Under the pieces are notes generated by a model, which was not told the origin of the DNA, did no database searches, and worked only from the letters and a program-made list of their open reading frames with translations. Both the position numbers and the translations under genes were made by a program. Positions 5,687 through 5,901 of a DNA stretch of 5,901 bases are shown here, one piece after another. Within the stretch, counting starts at the first letter, position 1. Every line of letters begins with the position of its first letter. Origin of the DNA: Schlesneria sp. (GTDB taxonomy: Bacteria > Planctomycetota > Planctomycetia > Planctomycetales > Planctomycetaceae); contig JANXOO010000393.1 in the NCBI GenBank assembly GCA_025353525.1, positions 1 through 5,901 of the forward strand. Reading direction: 5' to 3'.

Positions 5687-5901
5687 ATGAAACGTGTTTT
5701 CCCTGTTGTTACCGCATTTTGTGCGTCGCTCGTCTGCACTTGGGTGCAAGCAGCTGACGAGCCGGGCGAAGTGTTGTTTGAGTCACAGATCCGTCCGATT
5801 CTCAAGTCGAATTGCTTTCATTGCCACGGCGAAGAAGACAAGGTCGAAGGGAAACTTGATCTGCGATTGGCTCGGTTTCTCGTCAAGGGGGGCGAAAATG
5901 G
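5687..5901 (+). CDS. Planctomycete-type cytochrome c (PSCyt1) protein, exported, 3' end cut off
   Basis: Only the first 71 codons are present. Residues 1-22 form a Sec signal peptide: MKR, a hydrophobic stretch (VFPVVTAFCASLVCTWV), then a V-Q-A/A cleavage site after A22. The mature part begins the PSCyt1 domain: 'VLFESQIRPILKSNCFHCHG' (29-48) carries a covalent c-type heme site with C43, C46 and H47, followed by 'KLDLRLARFLVKGGENG' (56-72), the usual run of this family. Full-length relatives are large exported proteins that often continue into DUF1549 and DUF1553; their role is poorly known, and they are numerous in planctomycetes. The start at 5687 is chosen because the signal peptide begins there. 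The frame is also open from ATGs at 5645 and 5582, which would add 14 or 35 unrelated residues. No clear Shine-Dalgarno precedes any of them. The remaining domains lie outside the window. Confidence 0.88.
   Translation, partial: MKRVFPVVTAFCASLVCTWVQAADEPGEVLFESQIRPILKSNCFHCHGEEDKVEGKLDLRLARFLVKGGEN

Overview
The window most likely comes from a planctomycete chromosome, with G+C around half by eye. The strongest clue is the truncated gene at the right edge. It encodes an exported protein with a CxxCH heme site in an 'xQIRPILKSNCFHCHG...LDLR...LVKGGENG' context, which matches the planctomycete-type cytochrome c (PSCyt1) family. Two other genes fit this assignment: a Gfo/Idh/MocA oxidoreductase with a GGGHGGSHPH segment and a single-chain glycyl-tRNA synthetase. 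Genus cannot be decided from the sequence.

Left part (1-1046): three small, probably accessory genes. An XRE-type helix-turn-helix protein (+) is followed after 2 bp by a convergent, very basic 92-residue protein (-). A perfect 12-bp inverted repeat lies inside the last codons of the basic gene and looks like the terminator of the HTH gene. Divergent from the basic gene is a 79-residue A+T-rich orphan (+) with a clear ribosome-binding site.

Middle part (1116-5293): three larger genes, all on the minus strand. In transcription order they are a trans-sulfuration-type PLP enzyme (4094-5293), a Gfo/Idh/MocA oxidoreductase (2743-3858) and glycyl-tRNA synthetase (1116-2594). Gaps of 235 and 148 bp separate them, so they are probably independent transcription units. 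The gap before the synthetase gene holds a good sigma70-type promoter, three copies of CAGTGAA and a T-rich hairpin region that could be a terminator or attenuator.

Right part (5294-5901): a 393-bp divergent intergenic region without a convincing gene, then the start of the exported cytochrome c gene, which runs off the window.

No CRISPR array, insertion sequence, tRNA or rRNA gene is visible. I do not see a clearly new multi-gene system. The most useful leads are the coding/terminator overlap near 464-517, the glycyl-tRNA synthetase leader, and the altered EKP motif in the oxidoreductase.
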